A DNA stretch of 64,000 nt from assembly GCA_020736575.1 (NCBI GenBank), contig JAGPYM010000048.1:124001-188000 (forward strand), given 5' to 3'. The notes under the pieces were generated by a model. That model was not told the DNA's origin and ran no database searches. It saw only the letters and a program-made list of their open reading frames with translations. Positions 54,837 to 64,000 of the stretch are shown here, piece after piece (the first letter of the stretch is position 1; every line of letters begins with the position of its first letter). Source of the stretch: Thelonectria olida. Its lineage: Eukaryota > Ascomycota > Sordariomycetes > Hypocreales > Nectriaceae. The translations under genes were made by a program, and so were the position numbers.

Positions 54837-57660
54837 CTTGCCCATCCTGATATCATATCCGATATGATAAATTATCCTGATATCGGGATAACACACTATC
54901 CTGATATGATATCAGCATAGCAGCTTTAGCAGCTTTAGCAGACATGATATAATAGAAGATACATAGTTTTGAAGGGATCGTTTCGGGTATTATTAATCTA
55001 GATCATCATCCGAATCAACCCGAACTCCACTGTTGAGTTCGCCATCCACAACAAGCCCTCTACCACCACGTGATGATGGTATAATAAGTTCTTCACGTAG
55101 CCAGTTGCCGATGCATTCGACCTTCTCCAGGTTGGCACATGACATCCTTTCGCGATCCCATGATAAGGTACGTCTCCCTCCACTGAATACTGACTCAGGG
55201 TCAGCGGAACCAGGTGGAACAGATAGAACATCGATGGCCATTCGACTGAGACGCGGGTATGTCCGAATCTGGTCTCTCAAGCACCACCAAGTGAGTGGAG
55301 AACCTTCAATTTTGACGGGCTGAGCACGGATAAATTTTTCGAAATCATCTACATCCCTGGTCAGGTCCTCAGCGACCATCATCTCGTTTAAGAGCCGATG
55401 AAGCTCGTTCGGCTGTGCCTGCCTCGGACTGGATGTCCCGCCCGGCGACGAAGGTCCAAGGCCGGGTGCCATCTTATATTCTTTCTCCCATATTGCACGT
55501 GCGTGTCGAATAGCAGTTGTTGCCCACTCCTCCTTCCAGTGTATCTCGAGGTAGCGAGCTCGCTTTGACGGGTCGAGAAGGAGAGCAGTTGCATAGATAG
55601 GCGACTCTTCGGACAGGGTATAATACTTATCAAGCACGAACCAACCCATATCAATCGAGTGTAGCATGAGAGGGTCATATGTCTGCTCTGCTTGATAGAG
55701 TTCCTACGGCGAAGATGAAAAGGCTGGCTTAGTGGTTTTGGATCAGATGGAAATGGGGGTGAGACTATTTACCTTCTTCTGTTCGTAATGTCGAAGTAGT
55801 ATATCCATGATCATAAGGTTCTGAGAGAGTGTTGTTGTTGCGCCTTGAGCCCATAAAGTCGTAGACGTGAAGGGCTGGAGGAATGCATGCATCTTTTCTA
55901 GGTAATCCCAATCCGAAGAGGTAAGAATATCATCACCCAAAGCCTTATCATGGTCAAGCAGGAACTGCTTAACACATTGCTTTTTCCTCATCAGATTATC
56001 GATCATTCTATACCATGAATTCCAGCGTGTGTCATTATCGATGCCAAGTCGTAACTGAATTCGTTCATCCCATGCATCACTGTGGACGGCCGAGTTGCGT
56101 AGCCATGACGCGATCCGGTGCAATTTGCGTAGGGCGGGAATCATAAACCGGACCTTCCTATCAGCAGCGCTCTCCAATCTATTATTACCTGGCCCTGGAG
56201 GAGAATTCCCCTTTGAGGCTGACACCTTCTGGGGAGCAAAATCCCTGGAGCATTTCGTTCGAGCTATATTTTGATCCGGCTTGTTTGGTGCGTCATCACT
56301 AGATGCGCCGTACGCAACGGGATAAATTCGTCCATACAGGTCATCACCGGTGGCGCCGCTGGCGACATCGAGGGCCGCCCGAAGTGCTTCGCGTGAAGAT
56401 GCGAAAAGCGCGGCTTGAAGGGATAGGTTGATGATATGAAGGATGCAGCGGATACAGTGATGTTTTGGATCCCAGTCCATCTACACAGGGTCAGATCTAG
56501 AAAGGACAAATAAGGCAGGATGCCACGTACTTGATGTTCCTGCTTAAGTCTGATTGATAAATTGTCCAAGCACGTGTCGTTGGATGTTGCATTATCGCCA
56601 GTATGGCAGCCAAGTTGATCCGTAATACCATAATGGACTAGTGTAGAGAAGATCAGTCGAGACTGATGCTCACCGGAGTGGCTGTGTCGAATCTCTCGTA
56701 GGCCAAGGAGGGCTCTCCTGAGTTGGTAATCCTTGTCAACCCACCGTGCACACACTGCTAGCATTCCATGGCGATGTGGTGACGTCCAAAGATCAGATGA
56801 GATGTGGACCTTCAAAACGGCGCTTTGTAGCATAGCTTTCAACTGCGACTGGTACAGGCTAAATTTTGCCGTTATGTGATGCATTGCTTCATGTCGTGAA
56901 GTCATGATCAGGTCCTCGATCGCGGGATTACAGGCCAGCATGACATCCTGCATCTCATCCCACGTAACCGCTGAGAAGGGTAGTCGACGCCGTGTGAGGA
57001 GAGCGACCATGCTCTCGGTATAACGCTGGGAATTGAAAACGCTACGCAGAGCTGATTCTGATGGATCTTGCCGCATAGTAATCATTAAGCCTAGCTTGCT
57101 TTAACGGAGGACCGGTGTCCGATGACCGCTCGAGTATTGTGCGATCCGAAGAGTGGATGGCGTTGCCGTGTTTGCGCTTCGCATGGTACAGGGCGTTATC
57201 GCGTTTCGGATTTGACCAGGTTTGATCTGGGGAACAGAGAAGGCATTCATAGACTACTGCACCCTTCGTCCTACGCTTCCCCGATGGTCCTAGTTGGCCC
57301 TTATTCGGATATGTCGCGCGGAATATGCAGTCGAAGTTCAGGATCTCAGATGGCACTGATTCTGCATCAACAACAGAATCATTGGCCATCGGAGAATGTG
57401 AAGTATAGTCTGTAGGCTGGTGTGATGGCGAGGCCATACTTGGGATACTTGGAAGAATAAAGAAAGTTGTGTCGACTGGTCGACATACTTGAATCAGGCG
57501 GTGAGACTTTAACCAATATAATAAAACCTGAACAATCAGGGTTGGCAGTTTATCCTGATATCTATCTTGATATCAGGATAAGAGAGCCTAGCTTTATCCG
57601 ATATCCGATATATATCATATCGGATATATCAGGATAGCATATCAGGATAGGCAAGTCTGC
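54832..57660 (-). mobile_element. hAT transposon with palindrome-rich ends
   Basis: About 2.83 kb between inverted ends GCAGACTTGCC-ATCCTGATAT at 54832 and its complement ending at 57660. Both subterminal regions carry repeated TATCCTGATATC, ATATCCGATAT and ATCAGGATA motifs in both orientations. The transposase fills the interior on the minus strand. No 8-bp target duplication is recognisable with these ends (AGTCACGC against ATAACCGC), so one flank may have been rearranged. Confidence 0.78.
54993..57437 (-). pseudogene. hAT transposase with one frameshift
   Basis: Exon A (57437 to about 57070) has a BED-type zinc finger (YECLLCSPDQTWSNPKR...HAKRKHG) and ends QARLNDYYA. The following block is one frame off (SESALRSVFNSQRYTESMVA), which implies a single indel near 57060-57080. 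The rest is clean: exon B to 56531 (HISSDLWTSPHRHGMLAV; HTGDNATSND), a 50-bp intron, exon C 56480-55773 (RCILHIINLSLQAAL; NDTRWNSWYRMIDNLM), a 69-bp intron and exon D 55703-54993. Exon D ends in the dimerisation domain (YPRLSRMAIDVLSVPPGSAD, FSGGRRTLSWDRERMS). Nearly whole; it is inactive only if the frameshift is real. Confidence 0.85.
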
Positions 57661-57711
57661 ATAACCGCAGTCTCGTTGCGTATTACTGTCCTTCTTAGTT
57701 GATTCTTGTTC

Positions 57712-58003
57712 TGATGGAGCCTCGATTAATCATCATGTCATCAAGGTTATGTAATTATACAGGTTGAGCTACATATTTTACCTCATGAGGACGTGAATCA
57801 AAAACTTTATGCTCGGGCCCCCTCTCTGGCTAGCCATATACCTGGGGAAAGCCTCAAGTGGTGATAGATAGTCAAACATGATTAGAGAGAGAATGCAGAG
57901 CCTGTCATGGCTTGGGTTCTTAAGGGCTGGAGGCTATACGAGTTTGTCAGAAGCCAAAACACACAAGTGGACGGTGGACCAAGGACTACCGGTAGACATG
58001 CCA
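57712..58003 (+). repeat. Dispersed 0.3-kb repeat, copy B
   Basis: Partner of 21175-21475 in the same orientation. Compared with copy A it has more T and A at variable C/G sites, consistent with heavier RIP-like mutation. It lies between the hAT end and the integrase element. Confidence 0.75.
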
Positions 58004-58179
58004 GCGCTCTGCATATTGCATATTGATCACGGGCTGCATTACACACCAAGTACAGGGTGACGGGAAATCGACCTCTATGTTTGGAGGTTGAGGATGCATT
58101 TCTTGGATGTTCATGGTGCCGCTTTTAGAGGCCATTTTCCCTGCCGTACCTCGACGCTGACCCGCTCCCCGTGCCCCTC

Positions 58180-58213
58180 TACGGTCGCACATTACCACAT
58201 GGGTGACAAAACC
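58180..58213 (+). repeat. Left terminal inverted repeat of the integrase element
   Basis: Starts TACGGTCGCACATTACCACA and ends GACAAAACC. It pairs with 61710-61743 with one mismatch (A against T in GACA-AACC). Confidence 0.9.
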
Positions 58214-58474
58214 ATGTACGACAATGACTGGAGCTATTTCGCACATAGGCTTTCGGCGTTTTTATATGGGGCTACAGTATTGATATGATAGCGCACTGTT
58301 TTCAATGTAGCAGAGCTGATGCAATACCAAGCGGTGCTGATGCCATTCCATCGGCGCCGAAGCTCCGATAATGCCGGTTCAGAGGGGCCGGGATATTGCA
58401 GCTGGGAGCCTTGGAAGGAGGTATGAACTCCGACCTCTACCACGATCTCGAATCCCTGGTCTGCGTCTCGCACA

Positions 58475-60249
58475 ATGCCGAGACCCCGTAAGGACTTGGA
58501 GCGCGTCAAGGACTGGATCCTCGAGCAGCGGCGAGAAGGACTATCCATTGACACTATATGTGCCCATCTCCGCGACGATGGGCACGTACTCGACGTCAGA
58601 ACCCTGAAAAGGAGGTTAGCGGAATGGGGTGCCCAGGAGTACTCCCCCTTCACTCAAAGATTGATACCAACACCTTCGTCGAGCTGATCAAAGGCTACTT
58701 CTACCGATACGGATATAGCGACACTTCCATCGTCCGTGATCTCAAGCGACGCGGCATCGAGATCTCCGAGCGGACTGTACAGGAGTATCGTCTGAAGCAT
58801 GGCATGAAGCGGCGCTTCCGAGATCTGGCTGAACGACAGGAGGCTATTCAAAAAGCAAGAGAGTTCCTCTTCCAAGACGACCGTCAGTCTTCAAGCATCA
58901 GAGGATTTGGCAGGGGGTATCTATACAACTACGTCCGCATCCGTGCCGGCGTCCTTGTCGGCCAGAATACCTTATATCGCGAGTACCAAACGAACCCAGA
59001 GTGGAAGAAGCGGGCCGAACAAAGACGCCTTGCTGATTGGAAGCACCGGAAGAACTTCCAGGTTCCTGGGCCTAACTTCATGTGGTCTCTCGATGGGTAT
59101 GAGAAGCTCAAGAACTTCGGCTTCTCTATCTACGCCTGTATCGACACGTACTCGAGAGCCATCATCTGGATATATGTCGGCAGGGAGAACATGACTGCGC
59201 TGAGTTCACTCAAACAGTTTCTACGGACCGTGTCGTACTCAGGGGTCCGCCCCCTTTTCACCCGCTCGGATCATGGTATCGAGACTCCTCTTTGGGCCGG
59301 AGCCCAGGCGATCCTCGCCGACCTTGATCAGACAGAATTTCGGTATACCACCGAGGATAACGACCAACGAGTCCACAGGCAGGGAGCGAGACTGAACTCC
59401 TGTCATATCTGGGGCCCAAGCACATCGAACCAACGGATCGAGTCTTGGTGGGAAAAGCTACTCAAAGGTGTCAGTCAGCGCTGGATCGCGTTCTCACACG
59501 AGCTGATTGATAGCGGCCTCTTCCAACCAAACCGTCTTGCTCACCAGATCGCGGTGTATGCTCTCTATGGACCCATGATCCGTCAAGAGGTTGCGGACTT
59601 CACGGAGATGTGGAACGGCCATCGCATCCGGCCACAGAAGAATAGGGAGCATCTCGTCGCCGGGATCCCGATGGATCTGTATAATACAAGCGAAGTGGAC
59701 TCGTGGAGAACTGGGCAGTCCATCTAGGGCCTGCAGCTCGAGATGGGCTTGCCCAGATGATGGCCGCTGTTGATTCTATCGATATAGACGATCTTCTTGA
59801 CCCAACAACAACGGACTGGTGTGATCAACAGCTCCGGGATCTTCAGTTCGATGGCCAGCTAGATGGGGAGCTTGATCATAAGCGACCACACCTCGCGATC
59901 TACTTACGGCTTAGAGACAAGATTCAGGTTCGTCTCGACTGCGGGGCAAGTCCGGTGCTGAGCATCCCAGAGAGTCCAGTTGGAAGGCAAGAGAGACTCG
60001 TACGTAAAAAGGTACTCCACCGCACTCAAAAGCTAGCTGACAATGCTTTAGCTTCAGCTCCTCGAGCAGAACTACCTTGAGCCTATTAACAATGGCCTCT
60101 CCGGAACTGAGCTACCTGGCGATATTATCAATAGTGTGGACGAGCTGATGGGGGACCTGGGTCACCTTGAGCTAGAGTACGAGGATGCCGACTACTTGAC
60201 CTCCTCGTATCAACTCCTAGGGTTCCAGCAGCGGGACCATGGGCAGTAA
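58475..60249 (+). pseudogene. rve-type D,D,E integrase-like protein (two frameshifts, one intron)
   Basis: MPRPRKDLERVKDWILEQRR starts a helical, HTH-like N-terminus (IDTICAHLRDDG; LKRRLAEWG). After a shift at a C5 run (58644-58648) a second HTH-like part follows (FYRYGYSDTSIVRDLKRRGI), then the rve core. Catalytic residues are Asp (FMWSLDGYEKLK, codon 59092), Asp (FTRSDHGIE, 59269) and Glu (NQRIESWWEKL, 59440), giving D-58-D-56-E. A second shift near 59700 leads to NWAVHLGPAARDGLAQMMAA. A 52-bp intron (60000-60051, GTACGT...CTTTAG) precedes the last 65 residues and TAA at 60249. It should join element ends to target DNA. All catalytic residues remain, so errors in the assembly could explain the shifts. 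Confidence 0.8.
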
Positions 60250-61422
60250 AGGCAGGGCCAGCCGAGAGCTCTTATCCTCTGCCTCTACCGAGAGTGCTGA
60301 GCTTATAGAGTCTCGAGCTCGTTTCTGACCCGCGCGGGTCTCGTCCACGTCGCTAGTAATAACCTCGATCTGGTCTTCTGCGCTAGCTCTCGAAGGAGGT
60401 AGAACTGGGCTCAGAGAGGGGCTCAAGGAGGGCGAGTTGAACTCGCTCCCGATTAACAAGGCTGGCTGTACCTTCACCTCGGTCTTGACTAACTCTTTCT
60501 TGATTACCATCTCCTTTTTGAACGGCTTTACGGCTGACCTCGGTGTCTTGATATGACGAGGGGCCGGGACTTGTGGTCGAGGAGGCAATGGCTCATAGAA
60601 AACAAGGAAAAGGAGATATCTGCCCTCTGTTTTACTGAAACGAAAAGGGCAGTCCTCGCCGAAAAGCTCTGCGACTGTCTGTCTCTCCCAGTCGAGGTCG
60701 CTCAGCTCCGTGATACCCTCTTTAATATGGGCGTTCTGAACGAGTCTCTTGTCGAATTGAAGAACAGAAGAGAGGGCAGGCTTGTCCTTGAACTGAGGGA
60801 AGAAGATGCTGTCGAACCAGAAGTGGACAGGTAAAGATGGTTCCTCGTCGACGAAGGGGCGCAAAGCGACCTTCAGCAGCTCTCTGGCCAAAGACCACTG
60901 AGGCTCCTCGTCTTCGTCTAGTATTTCCCATGGGTCAGGCCTCGCAAGGAAGACGGTGAGGCGCATCGAGATCTTCCGTCTGCTCTTGTTTTGGCTCTGT
61001 TTAGCCACAGCCTCACTGAGTTGCGACGAGCTCGCCCTCATACCCCTCGCGATCCGACTCTGGGTAAGTTTGGCATCTCGATACACGGCGGAGGGCCGCG
61101 ATGCTGCGAGGATACGGCCAGGGCCGTCTCCAGAGCCGGTGAAGATCGTCTGTGAGGGCGTGGAACGATCAGAGGCTGTTAGGTCGATAGACTCTATAGC
61201 GGAGGAGGTGGAAGCTGTCTCAACGTCTCGAAACGGGACTGGCGAGCTGTCGAGGATGGAGATACTCGTGGGCCAACGTCTCCCGCAATATGGACACAGA
61301 TTCGACCCTGGGTAGCTATCGCGGATGAAATCGTGGCTCCGTTGGTACGATTTAGGGGCCACGGTCTTCGGAACATCGGGACATGTCTGCGATAGGACGT
61401 GATCGGGCATATCTACGTACAA
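60217..61422 (-). CDS. Unknown partner gene of the integrase element
   Basis: 401-residue intact frame, convergent with the integrase gene and overlapping its last 33 bp. Near the N-terminus NLCPYCGRRW suggests half of a zinc site (with HDF nearby). ESIDLTASD resembles a SUMO-interacting motif. A basic stretch (KQSQNKSRRKISMRLTVFLA) precedes a folded-looking middle (DPWEILDEDEEPQWSLAREL; LPVHFWFDSIFFPQFKDKP; DCPFRFSKTEGRYLLFLVFY), and the C-terminus is low complexity with Lys/Glu and Ser/Pro runs. No family recognised. Location between the terminal repeats implies a role in transposition or its control, which is inference. An ATG at 61410 (MPDHV) is an alternative start. Confidence 0.65.
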   Translation of the reverse strand: MYVDMPDHVLSQTCPDVPKTVAPKSYQRSHDFIRDSYPGSNLCPYCGRRWPTSISILDSSPVPFRDVETASTSSAIESIDLTASDRSTPSQTIFTGSGDGPGRILAASRPSAVYRDAKLTQSRIARGMRASSSQLSEAVAKQSQNKSRRKISMRLTVFLARPDPWEILDEDEEPQWSLARELLKVALRPFVDEEPSLPVHFWFDSIFFPQFKDKPALSSVLQFDKRLVQNAHIKEGITELSDLDWERQTVAELFGEDCPFRFSKTEGRYLLFLVFYEPLPPRPQVPAPRHIKTPRSAVKPFKKEMVIKKELVKTEVKVQPALLIGSEFNSPSLSPSLSPVLPPSRASAEDQIEVITSDVDETRAGQKRARDSISSALSVEAEDKSSRLALPLLPMVPLLEP

Positions 61423-61709
61423 GACAAGGTCAGTCGCACAATCTCATGATGGATAGACCCGAGCTTACTTAGGGAATGGATGGGGATAGCCCATAACAGC
61501 TATGGGGTGGCGATGGGCTGGGTATTGACGCTGGTGTGGATGTGTGAGTGGAAGAATTGTGACGCGTCACCAGGAATTATCACGACATATTCCCTGGTGG
61601 AGATGCCACCTAAATGAAGAGATACCTTCCGTATAGTGTGCGGTACTGTAGTCTTGCAAGGGGGCACAAAGTTACTAAGTATTTCCACATGGTTGAGGCT
61701 TCCCAAAAG

Positions 61710-61743
61710 GGTTATGTCACCCATGTGGTAATGTGCGACCGTA
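61710..61743 (-). repeat. Right terminal inverted repeat of the integrase element
   Basis: Complement of 58180-58213 with one mismatch; the outer edge reads ...GTGCGACCGTA. Confidence 0.9.
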
Positions 61744-61777
61744 TCTCTATGCAGAAATCGGCTGGCAGCAACGCCGG

Positions 61778-62209
61778 ATGAACCACCCTCAGCACCTGGC
61801 AGCGCTTGACCTTGTAGCGACAACACATGCCTCTTCCGCTCATCAAAAGGCTCTCTACCGAGCGCTTCCCCATGCCGGAGAGTTTCAACTGCTTCACTCG
61901 CACTTGCGCGACATCACCCTTGGCGAGAGCGGTTTGGTCCAGGTCCTTCAAGGCTACGCAGTCGAATTTTCACGCGGTGCGATTGAGACAGTCTTTGAAA
62001 AACGCCCCAGCTTTCTCCGGGAGATTCAGTTTGCTAGAGTGGTAGACGAGACGTGTGTGGCAGGGCAAGAGTTCGACTGGGTCAGATGTCTCATCGGCGA
62101 TCTCTCGGCATGGGGGTACACACTGGATCTTGCCGGTGTGCGGAAGCTGCTGCTTCGGAGTCCAAGAGAGATTTCCCAGGAGTTTAGGTTTCGGGACTAC
62201 TCTGCATAG
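61778..62209 (+). CDS. Hypothetical protein beside the integrase element
   Basis: 143 codons from the ATG at 61778 (MNHPQHLAALDLVATTHASS), ending EISQEFRFRDYSA. The frame is also open back into the element's right terminal repeat (61733). Composition is that of a soluble helical protein (FSRGAIETVFEKRPSFLREI; DWVRCLIGDLSAWGYTLDLA). No family recognised. It could be the 3' part of a gene cut by the insertion, but no matching 5' part is visible left of 58180. Confidence 0.4.
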   Translation: MNHPQHLAALDLVATTHASSAHQKALYRALPHAGEFQLLHSHLRDITLGESGLVQVLQGYAVEFSRGAIETVFEKRPSFLREIQFARVVDETCVAGQEFDWVRCLIGDLSAWGYTLDLAGVRKLLLRSPREISQEFRFRDYSA

Positions 62210-63581
62210 CGGGACGAACGAGGCTGAGAACATACGGTGCGGTGAATGCGATCTCGCGGCTGAGCGTGGAATGATTTTGAGCGCCCAGCTAATTCCCTGG
62301 TTTCCAAATCATTAGTGTCAATTCCGACTACATTCCCACTATGCACTTGAGCGACCTCATCCCTAGTCTAGAATGACCAGGCGAAGCTCTCTGCCGATGC
62401 GGCACACGACATCAACAGATAGGGACGGCAAGAAAAGATACTCTAGACTAACTCAGCTCCGTTTATCCTATGCAGCACGTTCCATCCCCGTCTGTTGCCG
62501 GTTTGGCTATTCCGTGTCGTCGGAGGCTACATCCCGTCTCGGTGCCAAGGACGACGAGAAGCTGATGGGCAAGGACAAGGCCCTCTGGGTCCAGTGACAT
62601 GGGTTCTTGGCCAAGAACTAGGACACGAGTAGTCGTAGCCTTGCCGTCTTCCCGCGAATGAGAGACCTTTTCAATGGTGGATGAAGTTGTGGCGCGACTC
62701 ATTTCCTCGGAGACAGCAATCGCTTATATCTAGTACAGAACAATCTTTTGGCGAAGTTCGGGCGGTAACCTAGGGAATAGCTGAAACCTGGCTGTAGGAC
62801 GATATATACCCTCAGAGTGTGGAATTGTAGACGCCATCTTTGTGTGTGTTGATATTGAGTCAATGTGGAGTAAAAGAGCATGGGTCTGTAGATTCGTATA
62901 AAGAAGCTTGAGCCTGACGATTATAATTGAGAAGCGCTTTGGCTATACTTGTACCTAAAACGAGCGGGTCCCCGGTTCTCAAGCTGTGATAGGGGTGGCC
63001 AATAGGAAAGGGAATCCATATAGGCAAGGGAGCATGTCCGCCTGCTCGAACAGAATATCCTTGGCCCATGCGAACCGTTCAAGCGCCCAAGTAAGCGTTC
63101 TTTCCGGGGAGGTCGGTAGCTAGATCAGACGTTGGCGGCTCAGAGAGTCAACTCATCGGTGCTCGCCGACCTGAAAAGTCTGTTGGTGAAGTTGATCTCA
63201 ATGCAGGTAGAGCTGCTCAGGCAGCCAGTTGCGCACCTAGACGGAAGGCTCATCTGCAGCTCTGAGATGATGTACAGTATGGATCTAAGAGCAGAACCCC
63301 GTAGGAAGCCTTTTTGACAACTAGCGGGCGAATGCAGATTCCTAGGACTGGCCTGAACAGATGCAGTAGTGTCAACTAGTTGCACGGCCTTTTGTTGATC
63401 TCTCATGTCTACATAAAACCATCCCAAGGCTACCCGTGACTGATCAGCGGTCAGATCAGAACTGACCTCTGGTGCGCTGGAATGATCCGGTCGCAGGCTG
63501 TATCGCATTTGGATGTAGACCTCAGATCATTTCTGGGCGACACCCTCCAAGCCACAGGGAAAAAAATGTGGCCATTGGGAA
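62210..63581. other. Intergenic stretch without recognisable gene
   Basis: Short ORFs on both strands (for example 62463-62702 and 63140-63508, minus) have no recognisable motif. The last part is the promoter of the gene starting at 63652. Confidence 0.4.
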
Positions 63582-63588
63582 TATAAAG
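63582..63588 (+). promoter_or_regulatory. TATA box of the gene leaving the window
   Basis: TATAAAG lies 64-70 bp upstream of the ATG at 63652. Confidence 0.5.
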
Positions 63589-63651
63589 GGGCAATGGCAT
63601 CTCTCCAAGGAAGAGGAAAGAAACCAAACTCTATCGAACCATCGAGCTATT

Positions 63652-64000
63652 ATGCCAGTAACCAGACGTCAAGTAAAGTCAGGCGCCTCCGCCGCGGTAC
63701 CAGACCTCTGGCCCCAGACCCCAAAGCGAATTGGAAAAACTACAACAAAAGCTGCCAAAAGTCTGGTGGGAGCTAGAGCAACGGCGCTGAGTGAGGCGTT
63801 TGATAACGCCGAGAGTCCTGAAGCCAAGCAAAGAATCCAGGCGATCCTAGACGAGAATGCTCGTTTAAAGCATAACCTTGGCAAAATTATCGAGTCAATG
63901 GAAGTAGACGATGAGAACGTAGCTGAGGGATCCTCATCAAGTCCCGAGTCGCGAGGAGAGGAGAGCCTCTTCGTGTCCAGCACGCGCGACACCACCCCAG
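63652..64000 (+). CDS. 5' end of an unidentified gene (continues past the window)
   Basis: The ATG at 63652 opens a frame of 116 codons without a stop to the last base. It reads MPVTRRQVKSGASAAVPDLW, then a basic stretch (KRIGKTTTKAAKS), a helical coiled-coil-like segment (ESPEAKQRIQAILDENARLK HNLGKIIESME) and an acidic/Ser-rich part (DDENVAEGSSSSPESRGEES). There is a TATA box at the right distance. The family cannot be named from this part. Confidence 0.5.
   Translation, partial: MPVTRRQVKSGASAAVPDLWPQTPKRIGKTTTKAAKSLVGARATALSEAFDNAESPEAKQRIQAILDENARLKHNLGKIIESMEVDDENVAEGSSSSPESRGEESLFVSSTRDTTP

Larger units (their letters stand above)
58180..61743. mobile_element. Two-gene integrase transposon with 34-bp terminal inverted repeats
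   Basis: Inverted repeats TACGGTCGCACATTACCACA... at 58180-58213 and 61710-61743 match at 33 of 34 positions. They bound 3564 bp containing an rve-type integrase gene (plus) and a convergent unknown gene (minus). Both ends begin with TA, so the duplicated target may be TA with the repeat proper starting at CGGTCGCAC; no longer target duplication is visible. I do not recognise these ends from a named superfamily. Gene content (integrase-fold D,D,E protein rather than a transposase of hAT, pogo or MULE type) and near-identical ends argue for a young DNA transposon. Confidence 0.75.

Noticed and set aside
57042..57085. A hidden intron explaining the hAT frame change
   Set aside because: No GT-AG pair removes the shift without deleting the conserved QARLNDYYA block, so a frameshift is simpler.

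Overview
The window reads as nuclear DNA of a filamentous ascomycete, most likely a sordariomycete. Genes carry short GT-AG introns (45-181 bp) with CTAAC-like branch sites. Fungal-only families are present: a PDR-type ABC transporter, DUF3435, HET, an RGS/7TM hybrid, and Fot1/pogo, Hop-like MULE, hAT and Tad1-type transposons. Many old copies carry in-frame stops of the kind C-to-T/G-to-A change produces (CAG to TAG, TGG to TGA), which suggests repeat-induced point mutation (RIP). Species cannot be fixed from the sequence alone.

Layout. 0-2.5 kb: remnants of an integrase-like gene, a truncated pogo element and a DUF3435 (Starship-captain family) recombinase. 2.5-7.2 kb: an intact three-exon PDR ABC transporter (minus). 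7.2-9.9 kb: no gene seen. 9.9-13.1 kb: a broken hAT element. 13.5-15.5 kb: small remnants and a frameshifted F-box gene. 15.7-17.55 kb: a structurally intact Fot1-like element. 17.7-20.4 kb: a small secreted protein with a 9-bp minisatellite in its leader, and an MBOAT/wax-synthase-like acyltransferase. 21-26 kb: HET, NACHT and chromodomain-like debris around an intact metzincin protease. 28.8-34.1 kb: a MULE with a pogo element inserted in its transposase. 34.6-48.5 kb: dispersed repeats, a LINE 3' end and a small kinase gene, otherwise apparently empty. 48.5-54.1 kb: a TIGR02452/mPARG-like gene and a five-exon RGS/7TM gene. 54.4-57.7 kb: an ankyrin remnant truncated at a second hAT element. 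58.2-61.7 kb: a two-gene element flanked by 34-bp inverted repeats. 61.8-64 kb: a small unknown ORF and the 5' end of a gene leaving the window.

Most notable is 58180-61743. Near-perfect inverted repeats enclose a retroviral-type (rve) D,D,E integrase gene and an overlapping convergent gene of unknown function. The architecture suggests a DNA transposon driven by an integrase-fold protein with a conserved partner. A decayed relative of the integrase lies at the start of the window. Likely host genes are the ABC transporter, acyltransferase, small secreted protein, metalloprotease, kinase, mPARG-like gene and RGS/7TM gene. They do not form an evident pathway; the rest is repeat-rich accessory sequence holding broken allorecognition-type genes (HET, NACHT, ankyrin).
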